Source: Strigamia acuminata (Eukaryota > Arthropoda > Chilopoda > Geophilomorpha > Linotaeniidae). From it: a stretch of 64,000 bases of DNA. The stretch is from positions 2,852,001 to 2,916,000 of the forward strand of contig OX442322.1 of assembly GCA_949358305.1 (NCBI GenBank), given 5' to 3'. Below the pieces are notes generated by a model. It had not been told where the DNA came from. It ran no database searches and saw only the letters and a program-made list of their open reading frames with translations. The position numbers and the translations under genes are program-made. This document shows, one piece after another, positions 54,195-62,364 of the stretch (positions within the stretch are counted from its first letter, which is position 1; each line of letters starts with the position of its first letter).

Positions 54195-54890
54195 TGTGAT
54201 TTAGGAAAACAATCTCTTCAAACTGCACACACACACACTTTTTCAGCAAAAACACTTTCAAAACAGTTACTCGTGAAAAATAGTGCAATTTCCACGAGGT
54301 TAGTGCGCTCTTAAGATTATGTTAGTGTCAATCCTATCACAGCACTAATCTAACAATTATATCAACAATATATTCCAAATAAATATCAATATCGATTATA
54401 AATAAAAGTTCTAGTCTTCTTGTGTTGTTTTCTCCTCGTTTTAGTGTCTTTTTCGCCTCGAAAATTCGTCCATTAAACTTTTCCGCGTCTTTCCAATCGT
54501 TTTTCGTCCGCAGCTCGTTCACACTTCCCGTGTGGTTGCCGAGAGTCGTCGTCGTTACGTCTTCCTCGTTGAGTCGTTTTCTCGACGAAAGAATCAACGA
54601 CACGTTGACAAAACGTATCGCGCCTCGCGATATTCGGAAAAATTGTCCCGAAAATTGGAAAATTGAACTTATTAATGAAAAGTTTCGTAATGTTCGAACC
54701 CATTTATTGTTCCTGCGTCACTTGATGGCCAATAATCGCTTGTTAAACCGTGGATGCTTGGCTGAGACACAGGTTGCTTCCATTCCTCATGGGTGCCGCC
54801 ATCTTGGATTTGGAGGAGAAACGCCCTCTTTTTCACCTGTGGTTGACTTGGATTGTTTTTCAGTCACTCTGCACGTTTTTCCCACGTTGT
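54195..54890 (-). other. Copia-II leader
   Basis: About 700 bp of untranslated leader, with a short CA repeat (CACACACACA near 54226). Its last 97 bp (54810-54906, including the primer site) are repeated at 60269-60365. Confidence 0.7.
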
Positions 54891-54906
54891 TTGCGGCCCA
54901 TAACCT
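54891..54906 (-). promoter_or_regulatory. Copia-II primer binding site (internal tRNA-iMet type)
   Basis: On the minus strand AGGTTATGGGCCGCAA directly follows the 5' LTR. The core GGTTATGGGCC is that of Drosophila copia, which primes from an internal half of initiator tRNA-Met instead of its 3' end. Confidence 0.75.
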
Positions 54907-55215
54907 TGTTGAGTTGTGCTGTAAACTTGTAGAAATAATGGCAAATGTAGTGGATTGGAAAAATGCATCAGGTGAAAGAAAAACACATCATCTTCACAGG
55001 TGTGAATCAAAACATCAAGTGAGCTTTATTCATTGGTCACATGACCTGTTGCATAAAGAGCCACCTGTTGGCGGCATACAAACACTGTATGTAAACAATC
55101 AACGTGATTATTCACGTTGGCTAAATACAAGCAGCAATATTATACAATACGATAATACGATAAAGATATATATACACGCATATAAAGGGCAACTAATACA
55201 TATGATATCTTAACA
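54907..55215 (-). repeat. Copia-II 5' LTR
   Basis: 309 bp, TGTTGAGTTGTG...ATATCTTAACA on the plus strand, followed by the ATATT target duplication. A further copy lies in the 711-bp repeat at 60366-60674. Confidence 0.92.
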
Positions 55216-55520
55216 ATATTCTCCCGGTCCGGGCGTTCTGGCATTCCCGCACAATACTCTGGTGCACGGGCAACATCACAGAGTCGTCGACGGCTAAGTC
55301 CGGCGTAGTGCTCGAACTCGGCATCGGCGGCGGCGGCGGAGGCGGAGGCTGCGTCGGCGGCGGCAGCGTCAATGACTGCTGTGCCGGCAACGGCAGCGTT
55401 GCTTGCACCTCAGAGGCGCCGGAGCGGGCGTAACGGTGCTCGTCGGCGGAACGACGGCCGTGGGTCGCAAATTCACGTAATCGCTTAACCACCGTGCCAC
55501 TTCGTGTGGAATCACGGTAC

Positions 55521-55671
55521 TGTCGTGATCTTATGTATTGCCACTAGAGGGCACTACTTGTTTGTGTATACACCTGACCAGGTGAGGTCACGTGGTGACC
55601 TTGCACTATGAATAAAGTCACTTCATGTTATTGCATCAACCTGGCTGGACTCACTCTCTGTCGACTCTACA
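55521..55671 (+). repeat. Gypsy-K 5' LTR
   Basis: 151 bp. It contains two adjacent palindromes (CACCTGACCAGGTG and GGTCACGTGGTGACC, about 55570-55600) and AATAAA near 55608. Confidence 0.85.
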
Positions 55672-55673
55672 AA

Positions 55674-55690
55674 TTGGCGACGAGGATATT
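55674..55690 (+). promoter_or_regulatory. Gypsy-K primer binding site (tRNA-Ser type)
   Basis: TTGGCGACGAGGAT follows the LTR by a few bases. It is complementary to the ATCCTCGTCGCCA 3' end that I recall for an arthropod tRNA-Ser(GCU). Gypsy-C has nearly the same site. Confidence 0.6.
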
Positions 55691-55825
55691 TAGTGAAAGG
55701 AATCCACGAATATCAGTGAAAATAAGGGCCATCCAAAGGAAATTGGACGTGAATGGGAACTGTGAGTGAGGAAATATTCATCAAGTGTTGTTATATTGTG
55801 AGAATTTTGCAAACGAACATTTTTA

Positions 55826-58800
55826 ATGGCGGTGGCGAATTTAAATTTGCCCACATTGGCAAAATTCGAAATTGGTGAAGGTAACATGGATCAAAGGTGG
55901 AAGTCCTGGACAAACGCATTTACATACTATCTCTCGGCAGCGAATATTATAGAAGATAAACAGAAACTTGCTTTATTGTTACATTTGGCAGGTATTGACG
56001 TGCAAGCGATTTTCGAGACATTTCCAGAGGATAAAAGGAAGAATTACGTGGAGGCGTCTGCAGCGCTTGCTGCGTACTTCAATCCGAGGAAAAATTTAAG
56101 ATTTGAGCGGCACGTTTTCAGGCAATTTTCGCAGGAAGCGGGAGAAGTAATGGACACCTATGTTACGCGTTTGAGGACCGCCGTGAAAAATTGTGAGTTC
56201 GATACTTTAGAAGATGATATGATTATTGATCAGGTGCTCGAAAAGGGCAAGGATAAAAGCCTGCGTCGACGACTGTTACGTGAGGATAAGTTAACCCTCG
56301 AGTCGTTGTTAAAACTCGCACGAGCGTCAGAAGCTAGCGAGCGACAGGCGACGACAATGGAAAAGGATAATAATGGAAAAACGCCTAAAGAAGACGTAAT
56401 AAGTCAAGTATCACGAGGAAAGTCGAATTTTCGTGGACGGAATGGCGGAAAGTCGAGGCGGAATTTTCGGCAGGATAAAACGACGCAGAATCGAGAAGAA
56501 GAGAGGAGAAGCAACAAAACAGGCGGAGTTTTGGAGTGTTTTCGATGCGGTCGTGAGGGACATTTTGCGAACGAGTGTACGGTAGCCCGGGATAAGGAAT
56601 GCTCATTTTGTCATAAAAAGGGACATTTTGAAAAGGTATGTCGTTTAAAACATAATAAGGGGCGTGGACGTGCTACGGCGGATCGTGTCCAGTACGTCGG
56701 GGTTAATGAACGTGACGCTGACGTGTATGAAGAAGATGAATACGCGTTCGGAATTGATTCCGCGACAAGGAAACATTGCGTTTCGGTACGAATTGCAACG
56801 AAAGAGGTTGAAGTTTTAATCGATTCGGGCGCAAATGTAAACCTAATTGATAAAAAGACGTGGGATTTATTAAAACAACAAGGGATTAAATTAAAACCAC
56901 CAACTACGAGGTTATTTGCGTATGGTTGCGAGACGCCTTTGAAGACCAGTGGACAGTTTTCAGCCGAAATTGAAGCGAAAGGAAAGAAAATGATTTCGAA
57001 TTTTATAGTGGTTCCATCCGGGAATATCTCCTTGTTGGGGAAGATAACTTCAGAACAGCTTGGCTTCGTTAGATTTAGCGAGGAGTCGGTCGGCGCAGTC
57101 GAGGATAGGAAGACGGATGCGACGTTCGACGCAATTATGGCGGATTTGACGGAGGAGATTAGACGGATAGTCGAACCACATGGGAACTTATTCGAAGGTA
57201 TCGGAAAATTAAAAAATTTTGAACTTGATTTGCATGTTGACCCATTAGTGAGACCCGTGGCGCAATCCGTGAGGAGAGTGCCGTTTCATGTAAGGAAAAA
57301 AGTTGACGTGGAGTTAGATGTCCTATTAGATCAAGACATTATCGAAGCAGTAACCGGCCCCACCGATTGGGTTTCGCCGTTAGTGCCGGTGGGCAAACCC
57401 GACGGCTCAGTACGCATATGTTTAGATATGCGTGCTGTGAATAAAGCGGTGCGACGATGCCGTCACCCTCTTCCAACGATGGAAGAGATACTCGAAGAAA
57501 TCGACGGTGCAGCTTTAATTAGTAAATTGGATTGCAGATGGGGGTACCTGCAAATACCGTTGAGCGAGGACTCCCGTCGTTATACGGTATTCGTCACGCA
57601 TCGCGGTTTATACCGTTACAAACGATTGTTTTTCGGGGTGGCTTTGGCCCCCGAAGACTACCAGAGAATTATTCAAACAGTTTTAGAAGGGTGTCCAGGT
57701 GTAAAGAATAGTTTGGATGATATTATCATCTATGGAAAAACACCAAAAGAACATAATGACAGATTAAAGAAGGTGTTACAGGTTCTCGAAGACAACGGGT
57801 TAACTTTGAATCTAAACAAATGCAGATTTGGTCTTACAAAATTAAACTTTTTGGGACACATAATTTCAAGTGACGGTATTGCGGTTGCCGACCAGAAGGT
57901 CGTAGCGGTGAGGAGTGCAGTTCCACCGAAAAACGAAACAGAGGTGCGTAGTTTTTTGGGACTTGTTAATTATTGTGCTAGATTTATTCCAGACTTTGCC
58001 TCGTTGGCCGAACCCTTACGACAAGTAGCGAGGAAAGATGTCGTCTTCACGTGGGGAAAACAACAGGACGTCGCTTTCAAAGCGTTGAAAGATGCATTGT
58101 GCGCGGCGAGCACATTGGCGTTTTTTAAGAAAGACGCCGAAACACGTTTAACAGTCGATGCGTCGCCCGTCGGACTCGGGGCGGTGCTAACTCAACGTCA
58201 GAGCGATGGTTTGATGCGACCAGTGGCGTACGCAAGTCGGACGTTATCGTCGGTCGAACGTCGCTACTCGCAGACCGAAAAAGAGGCTTTGGCGGTCGTA
58301 TGGGGATGCGAAAAATTTCGCATCTACCTGATAGGTTTAAAATTTGAATTGATCACCGACCACAAAGCTCTTGAGGTCATTTACTCGGCGCGTTCAAAGC
58401 CTTCAGCTCGAATAGAACGATGGGTTCTTAGGCTGCAACCCTACGAATTTTCGATTAGGCACAAACCTGGAACCTCGAACATCGCCGACGCGCTCTCCAG
58501 ATTGTTACCGGAAGACGAAGGAAAGGCAGTAGTCGGAGAAAGTGAGAAACATGTTCATTTTGTTTTAAATAGTGCAATTCCGAAGGCGATGACGGTGGAC
58601 GAAGTCGAAAAAGAATCAAGAGTCGACGACGAGATTGAAGAAATAAAGAAGTCGTTACAACAGACGAAGGATTTCCCGAAAGTAATAACTCGATTTAATG
58701 CCGTAAGAAGTGAATTGTCCGTAGTGAAGGGGATCTTGATGCGAGGAACGAGAATCATAATTCCGAAGAATTTGCGCGCGAAAGTCATTCAATTGGCACA

Positions 58801-59950
58801 TATCGGTCATCAGGGGATCGTAAAAACAAAACAACGTTTAAGAGAAAAAGTATGGTGGCCGGGAATAGACAGAGATGTTGAGCGTGCGATTCATTCGTGT
58901 AAGGCTTGTCAATACGGTGGACAGACGGAAAGAACGGAACCGATTCGTAGCACCCCTTTACCGAAGGCAGCGTGGAAAGAACTCGGAATTGACATTTGCG
59001 GGCCGTTCATGGACGGAAATTCCATCATAGTAGCGGTGGATTACTTTTCACGGTGGCCAGAAGCTAAAATATTGAAATCCACTAAGGCAGAGGAAATAGT
59101 TGAATGGTTGAGGTCAATTTTCGATTCGTGGGGAATTCCGGACGTCGTGACGTCTGATAACGGACCACAATTCGTATCCGACCATTTTGGACAGTTTATG
59201 TTGGAATGTGGAGTTACACATCGGCGAGTGACCCCATACTGGCCTCAGGCCAATGGGACTGTTGAGAGACTGAATAAGTCGTTTGTTAAGTCATTTAGGG
59301 CCGCTTTGGTGGAAAGAAGAAACTGGAAAATAGCGCTTGGCGAATTTTTACAGTCATATAGAAGTACGCCACACCGAACAACTGGTTCTTCCCCGCACGA
59401 ATTAATGACAGGGAGAATTATGAAGAATAAGTTGCCACAACTTCTAAAAAACCCAACTAGTAAATTAATAAGGGAAGTTAGAGCAAGAGATGCGGCAGAG
59501 AAAGAAAAATCGAAGGTGTACGCAGATCAAACGAGACGGGCGGAACAAAGCCGGATTCGAGTGGGAGATAAAGTGCTGCTCTCTAAAATTAGGAAACACA
59601 AATTAGATTCTGCATTTCATGATGATTTAATGACTGTTAAAGATAAAAAGAAAAACTGTGTAATTTTAGAAACTCCAGAAGGCAGAGTGATAAAACGAAA
59701 TATCACACATGTCAAGCGGTTTATTCAACACGAGGACGAGTACCTGGACAACGCACACCATACTGAGATGACATCACCCCCTGAGGCGTTGATGATTCCA
59801 GACGGACTAGACGAAACCGAACCGAGACAGATTGTGGAGCAAAACCCAATTCCCGAACCGACACCTGTAATCGTACAGCCAGCTGAGCCAGAGATTCCAT
59901 TGAGGCGTTCCGCAAGAGACAGACACCCACCGGAGTTTTATGGCAGATGA
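55826..59950 (+). CDS. Gypsy-K Gag-Pol polyprotein
   Basis: One open frame of 1374 residues from the ATG at 55826. Gag covers about residues 1-290, with RKNLRFERHVFRQFSQEAG, RRRLLREDKLTLESLLKLA and two CCHC knuckles (CFRCGREGHFANEC, CSFCHKKGHFEKVC). Protease has VLIDSGANVNLID near residue 332. RT has SKLDCRWGYLQIPL, FFGVALAPEDYQRI and the active site NSLDDIIIYG near residue 628. RNase H has LTVDASPVGLGAVL, EKEALAVVWGCEKF and TDHKALEVIYS. Integrase has HIGHQGIVKTK and CKACQ, then GIDICGPF, VTSDNGPQFV and NGTVERLNKS for D, D and E. The tail ends RRSARDRHPPEFYGR. Nothing in the frame looks broken, and the LTRs are identical, so this copy may be active or very recently so. Confidence 0.93.
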   Translation: MAVANLNLPTLAKFEIGEGNMDQRWKSWTNAFTYYLSAANIIEDKQKLALLLHLAGIDVQAIFETFPEDKRKNYVEASAALAAYFNPRKNLRFERHVFRQFSQEAGEVMDTYVTRLRTAVKNCEFDTLEDDMIIDQVLEKGKDKSLRRRLLREDKLTLESLLKLARASEASERQATTMEKDNNGKTPKEDVISQVSRGKSNFRGRNGGKSRRNFRQDKTTQNREEERRSNKTGGVLECFRCGREGHFANECTVARDKECSFCHKKGHFEKVCRLKHNKGRGRATADRVQYVGVNERDADVYEEDEYAFGIDSATRKHCVSVRIATKEVEVLIDSGANVNLIDKKTWDLLKQQGIKLKPPTTRLFAYGCETPLKTSGQFSAEIEAKGKKMISNFIVVPSGNISLLGKITSEQLGFVRFSEESVGAVEDRKTDATFDAIMADLTEEIRRIVEPHGNLFEGIGKLKNFELDLHVDPLVRPVAQSVRRVPFHVRKKVDVELDVLLDQDIIEAVTGPTDWVSPLVPVGKPDGSVRICLDMRAVNKAVRRCRHPLPTMEEILEEIDGAALISKLDCRWGYLQIPLSEDSRRYTVFVTHRGLYRYKRLFFGVALAPEDYQRIIQTVLEGCPGVKNSLDDIIIYGKTPKEHNDRLKKVLQVLEDNGLTLNLNKCRFGLTKLNFLGHIISSDGIAVADQKVVAVRSAVPPKNETEVRSFLGLVNYCARFIPDFASLAEPLRQVARKDVVFTWGKQQDVAFKALKDALCAASTLAFFKKDAETRLTVDASPVGLGAVLTQRQSDGLMRPVAYASRTLSSVERRYSQTEKEALAVVWGCEKFRIYLIGLKFELITDHKALEVIYSARSKPSARIERWVLRLQPYEFSIRHKPGTSNIADALSRLLPEDEGKAVVGESEKHVHFVLNSAIPKAMTVDEVEKESRVDDEIEEIKKSLQQTKDFPKVITRFNAVRSELSVVKGILMRGTRIIIPKNLRAKVIQLAHIGHQGIVKTKQRLREKVWWPGIDRDVERAIHSCKACQYGGQTERTEPIRSTPLPKAAWKELGIDICGPFMDGNSIIVAVDYFSRWPEAKILKSTKAEEIVEWLRSIFDSWGIPDVVTSDNGPQFVSDHFGQFMLECGVTHRRVTPYWPQANGTVERLNKSFVKSFRAALVERRNWKIALGEFLQSYRSTPHRTTGSSPHELMTGRIMKNKLPQLLKNPTSKLIREVRARDAAEKEKSKVYADQTRRAEQSRIRVGDKVLLSKIRKHKLDSAFHDDLMTVKDKKKNCVILETPEGRVIKRNITHVKRFIQHEDEYLDNAHHTEMTSPPEALMIPDGLDETEPRQIVEQNPIPEPTPVIVQPAEPEIPLRRSARDRHPPEFYGR

Positions 59951-60126
59951 AAGCCAGTGTGCGATGTTGAAGTTGTATTGTTATTATTTGAAGATTAATA
60001 AGTACTAGTATTGTTTAAATTTCTTTAGTTCGGGCCTGAACACATTTGTAAAAGATCATTTCGTTAATTTATTGTTTAACATTTTATTGTACATTTGTGA
60101 ATTGATTTATTGAGGAAAAAAGATGT
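59951..60126 (+). other. Gypsy-K 3' region
   Basis: An untranslated stretch ending in the purine tract GAGGAAAAAAGA before the 3' LTR. Confidence 0.6.
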
Positions 60127-60268
60127 TGTCGTGATCTTATGTATTGCCACTAGAGGGCACTACTTGTTTGTGTATACACCTGACCAGGTGAGGTCACGTG
60201 GTGACCTTGCACTATGAATAAAGTCACTTCATGTTATTGCATCAACCTGGCTGGACTCACTCTCTGTC
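60127..60268 (+). repeat. Gypsy-K 3' LTR, lacking its last 9 bp
   Basis: Identical to 55521-55662 and then joined to TTGGAGGAG, the start of the second copy of the 711-bp repeat. Confidence 0.9.
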
Positions 60269-60979
60269 TTGGAGGAGAAACGCCCTCTTTTTCACCTGTG
60301 GTTGACTTGGATTGTTTTTCAGTCACTCTGCACGTTTTTCCCACGTTGTTTGCGGCCCATAACCTTGTTGAGTTGTGCTGTAAACTTGTAGAAATAATGG
60401 CAAATGTAGTGGATTGGAAAAATGCATCAGGTGAAAGAAAAACACATCATCTTCACAGGTGTGAATCAAAACATCAAGTGAGCTTTATTCATTGGTCACA
60501 TGACCTGTTGCATAAAGAGCCACCTGTTGGCGGCATACAAACACTGTATGTAAACAATCAACGTGATTATTCACGTTGGCTAAATACAAGCAGCAATATT
60601 ATACAATACGATAATACGATAAAGATATATATACACGCATATAAAGGGCAACTAATACATATGATATCTTAACAATATTCTCCCGGTCCGGGCGTTCTGG
60701 CATTCCCGCACAATACTCTGGTGCACGGGCAACATCACAGAGTCGTCGACGGCTAAGTCCGGCGTAGTGCTCGAACTCGGCATCGGCGGCGGCGGCGGAG
60801 GCGGAGGCTGCGTCGGCGGCGGCAGCGTCAATGACTGCTGTGCCGGCAACGGCAGCGTTGCTTGCACCTCAGAGGCGCCGGAGCGGGCGTAACGGTGCTC
60901 GTCGGCGGAACGACGGCCGTGGGTCGCAAATTCACGTAATCGCTTAACCACCGTGCCACTTCGTGTGGAATCACGGTAC
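60269..60979. repeat. 711-bp direct repeat, copy 2
   Basis: Copy of 54810-55520. Its 60366-60674 part is an extra Copia-II 5' LTR. At 60979 it runs without a break into CATCCTCGACG of ORF-B, so this copy looks like the allele without Gypsy-K. Confidence 0.92.
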
Positions 60980-61052
60980 CATCCTCGACGACGCCCATTC
61001 TGCGGGCGTGTTGCATCGCGGGGTCGAAACGCGACAATTTCTTGCGTTTCAT
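60680..61052 (-). pseudogene. Gypsy-M ORF-B, N-terminal part
   Basis: Starts at ATG 61052, whose ATG overlaps the ORF-A stop as ATGA. The first frame reads KRKKLSRFDPAMQHARRMGV and EVARWLSDYVNLRPTAVVP. It then appears to shift near 60860 into a proline-rich frame (PPPTQPPPPPPPPMPSSSTT, VHQSIVRECQNARTG), and must shift back before the Copia-II target site to join the frame at 42025. Whether the shifts are mutations or errors in a GC-rich CCG repeat is open. No known domain is seen. Confidence 0.5.
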
Positions 61053-62104
61053 TTGAGTTTGATCTCGCGAAGGTCCCGCGTGTCTGGCACTAGGACGCGA
61101 CGTTCCCCTGAAGATCTGCCACTCGATTTCGATCTCGCTTCTCTCGCTTCCTTCGCTTCTATTGCTTTGAGAGCGTGTTCAAGAAGGGGAATTCCCCGCG
61201 CTTCGCAGCGAGCGAAATACCGCTCTTTGCGGTCTTGTTTCCGCTGCTCGCGGTGAGTCAGCGGACGGCGGCTGGTACTGGGACGAGAGACTCGCTCTTC
61301 ATCGCCAGAAATCCACACCTCTCTCGTCTCCTTACCGTCTTTCATCTGACGGTTGATAAACACTCTTGGTCTGTTGTAATTCGCGGAGTCGCGCGGTGGC
61401 TGCGCTGACGTTCCGGCTCCATCGTTTACCGTCGAGTGCTTTTCGACGCACTGTTTCTTTGACCGACCCGGGGAACGCGATTCGCTGCCCCCGGTTCCCT
61501 TGGAGCGCTTGCGCTTCCGTGGGAAATTATATTTGGGACCGAGAATTTCCAAATAATGTAACTGCCACATTTCGGCTTGTGACGTGAGAATCCCCATTCT
61601 CGGTCGCCACTGTGGCTTGATCTCTCCCTGCCGAATCCGCTCGAACCACAGATGTATGTCTGCGGTACTCATGCCTTCGTCCTGTAAGACAGGTTCTGCA
61701 ACCGCCGGCGCAGTGTCGATTAGCTGCTGGCGGTAGTGTTGATAAATTTCTTCGCGGGCCTCCTCGGTCTCGGCCGCTTGCCACGCGAACAACACATGCT
61801 CCTCCGCCGGCCTGCCGGAGTATTGGCTCGACAGGGCCGGGTGGAAGATCGGTGACTTCGGGTCATCGATGCGAGCGAGCTCTGCAGCGACGACGTTTCG
61901 CACAGACTCCGGGAACGCGTCCAGGAGTGGACAGTCGTTTACCCAACGCTTGGCGAGGGCGCGCGAAAATAGGACGCGAAGGCGGTAAGGGTTCGCGTCT
62001 TCGCCAAAGCAGCGGCGAAGAAAATCGGGCAGCACGCCTCGATAAATGCCGGCGCGGATCATACACGCAGGGCTTAACGCTCCCCATGTGTTACGAAGCT
62101 CCAT
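61049..62104 (-). CDS. Gypsy-M ORF-A, unknown protein after pol
   Basis: 351 residues from the ATG at 62104. The N-terminal half looks globular and helical (GVLPDFLRRCFGEDANPYRL, FAWQAAETEEAREEIYQHYR, ILTSQAEMWQLHYLEIL). A basic stretch follows (NFPRKRKRSKG), then a serine- and arginine-rich tail with KERYFARCEARGIPLLEHAL and AIEAKEAREARSKSSG. There is no signal peptide, membrane segment, zinc knuckle or protease motif, so it is neither Env nor a normal Gag. A consensus splice acceptor ends one base before the ATG, and the stop overlaps the ORF-B start by ATGA. I do not recognise the family; its place after pol suggests an accessory or env-replacing gene expressed from a spliced RNA. Confidence 0.65.
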   Translation of the reverse strand: MELRNTWGALSPACMIRAGIYRGVLPDFLRRCFGEDANPYRLRVLFSRALAKRWVNDCPLLDAFPESVRNVVAAELARIDDPKSPIFHPALSSQYSGRPAEEHVLFAWQAAETEEAREEIYQHYRQQLIDTAPAVAEPVLQDEGMSTADIHLWFERIRQGEIKPQWRPRMGILTSQAEMWQLHYLEILGPKYNFPRKRKRSKGTGGSESRSPGRSKKQCVEKHSTVNDGAGTSAQPPRDSANYNRPRVFINRQMKDGKETREVWISGDEERVSRPSTSRRPLTHREQRKQDRKERYFARCEARGIPLLEHALKAIEAKEAREARSKSSGRSSGERRVLVPDTRDLREIKLK

Positions 62105-62130
62105 CTGCAATGATGGAAAACAAAATAATT
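62105..62130 (-). promoter_or_regulatory. Splice acceptor before ORF-A
   Basis: On the minus strand TTTTGTTTTCCATCATTGCAG directly precedes the ORF-A ATG. It has a pyrimidine-rich tract and a CAG, as expected for a 3' splice site of a subgenomic RNA. Confidence 0.6.
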
Positions 62131-62364
62131 ACTAAATCGCCAATAACATGGAGATATATAAGGGTGAGCTCGAGGAACGTCGCTGAAACGTGCGGCCGTT
62201 CGTCGAGTCCGATTCCTGTTCATCGATTCGTACTTGTCAGGAAGAAAGAGTCTTCTTGGCACATCTGGCTCACGTCCAATGAATAACCACGCGACGGAAT
62301 CGAGCATATTAATCCGGAAATTCTCTTCGGATTATTTAAATTAAAATTAAATTGTAAATTCGTT
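62131..62364 (-). other. Gypsy-M spacer between pol and ORF-A
   Basis: AT-rich DNA with no supported gene. The pol frame ends at 62365. Confidence 0.5.

Larger units (their letters stand above)
42026..55220 (-). mobile_element. Copia-II, complete but defective copia element
   Basis: A minus-strand element with 309-bp LTRs: 54907-55215 and 42031-42293 plus 49650-49695 (split by Gypsy-D). The target duplication ATATT is at 42026-42030 and 55216-55220. The LTR copies are identical by eye, yet pol has two nonsense codons and gag a frameshift. It sits inside ORF-B of Gypsy-M. Confidence 0.9.
54810..55520. repeat. 711-bp direct repeat, copy 1
   Basis: Identical by eye to 60269-60979. It contains the end of the Copia-II leader, the whole 309-bp Copia-II 5' LTR and 305 bp of Gypsy-M ORF-B. 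It ends GGTAC, exactly where Gypsy-K begins. Confidence 0.92.
55521..60268 (+). mobile_element. Gypsy-K, intact element with a clipped 3' LTR
   Basis: A plus-strand element related to Gypsy-C. The 5' LTR is 55521-55671 (TGTCGTGATC...GACTCTACA). The 3' LTR, 60127-60268, is identical over 142 bp but lacks the final GACTCTACA. The left flank ends GGTAC. Instead of GGTAC on the right, a 711-bp copy of the left flank follows, and only after its own GGTAC does the host sequence continue. The interior is a single open gag-pol. Confidence 0.9.

Noticed and set aside
60770-60830. CGG/CCG-rich stretch as a CpG island or promoter
   Set aside because: It encodes a proline run in ORF-B and is present twice because of the 711-bp repeat.
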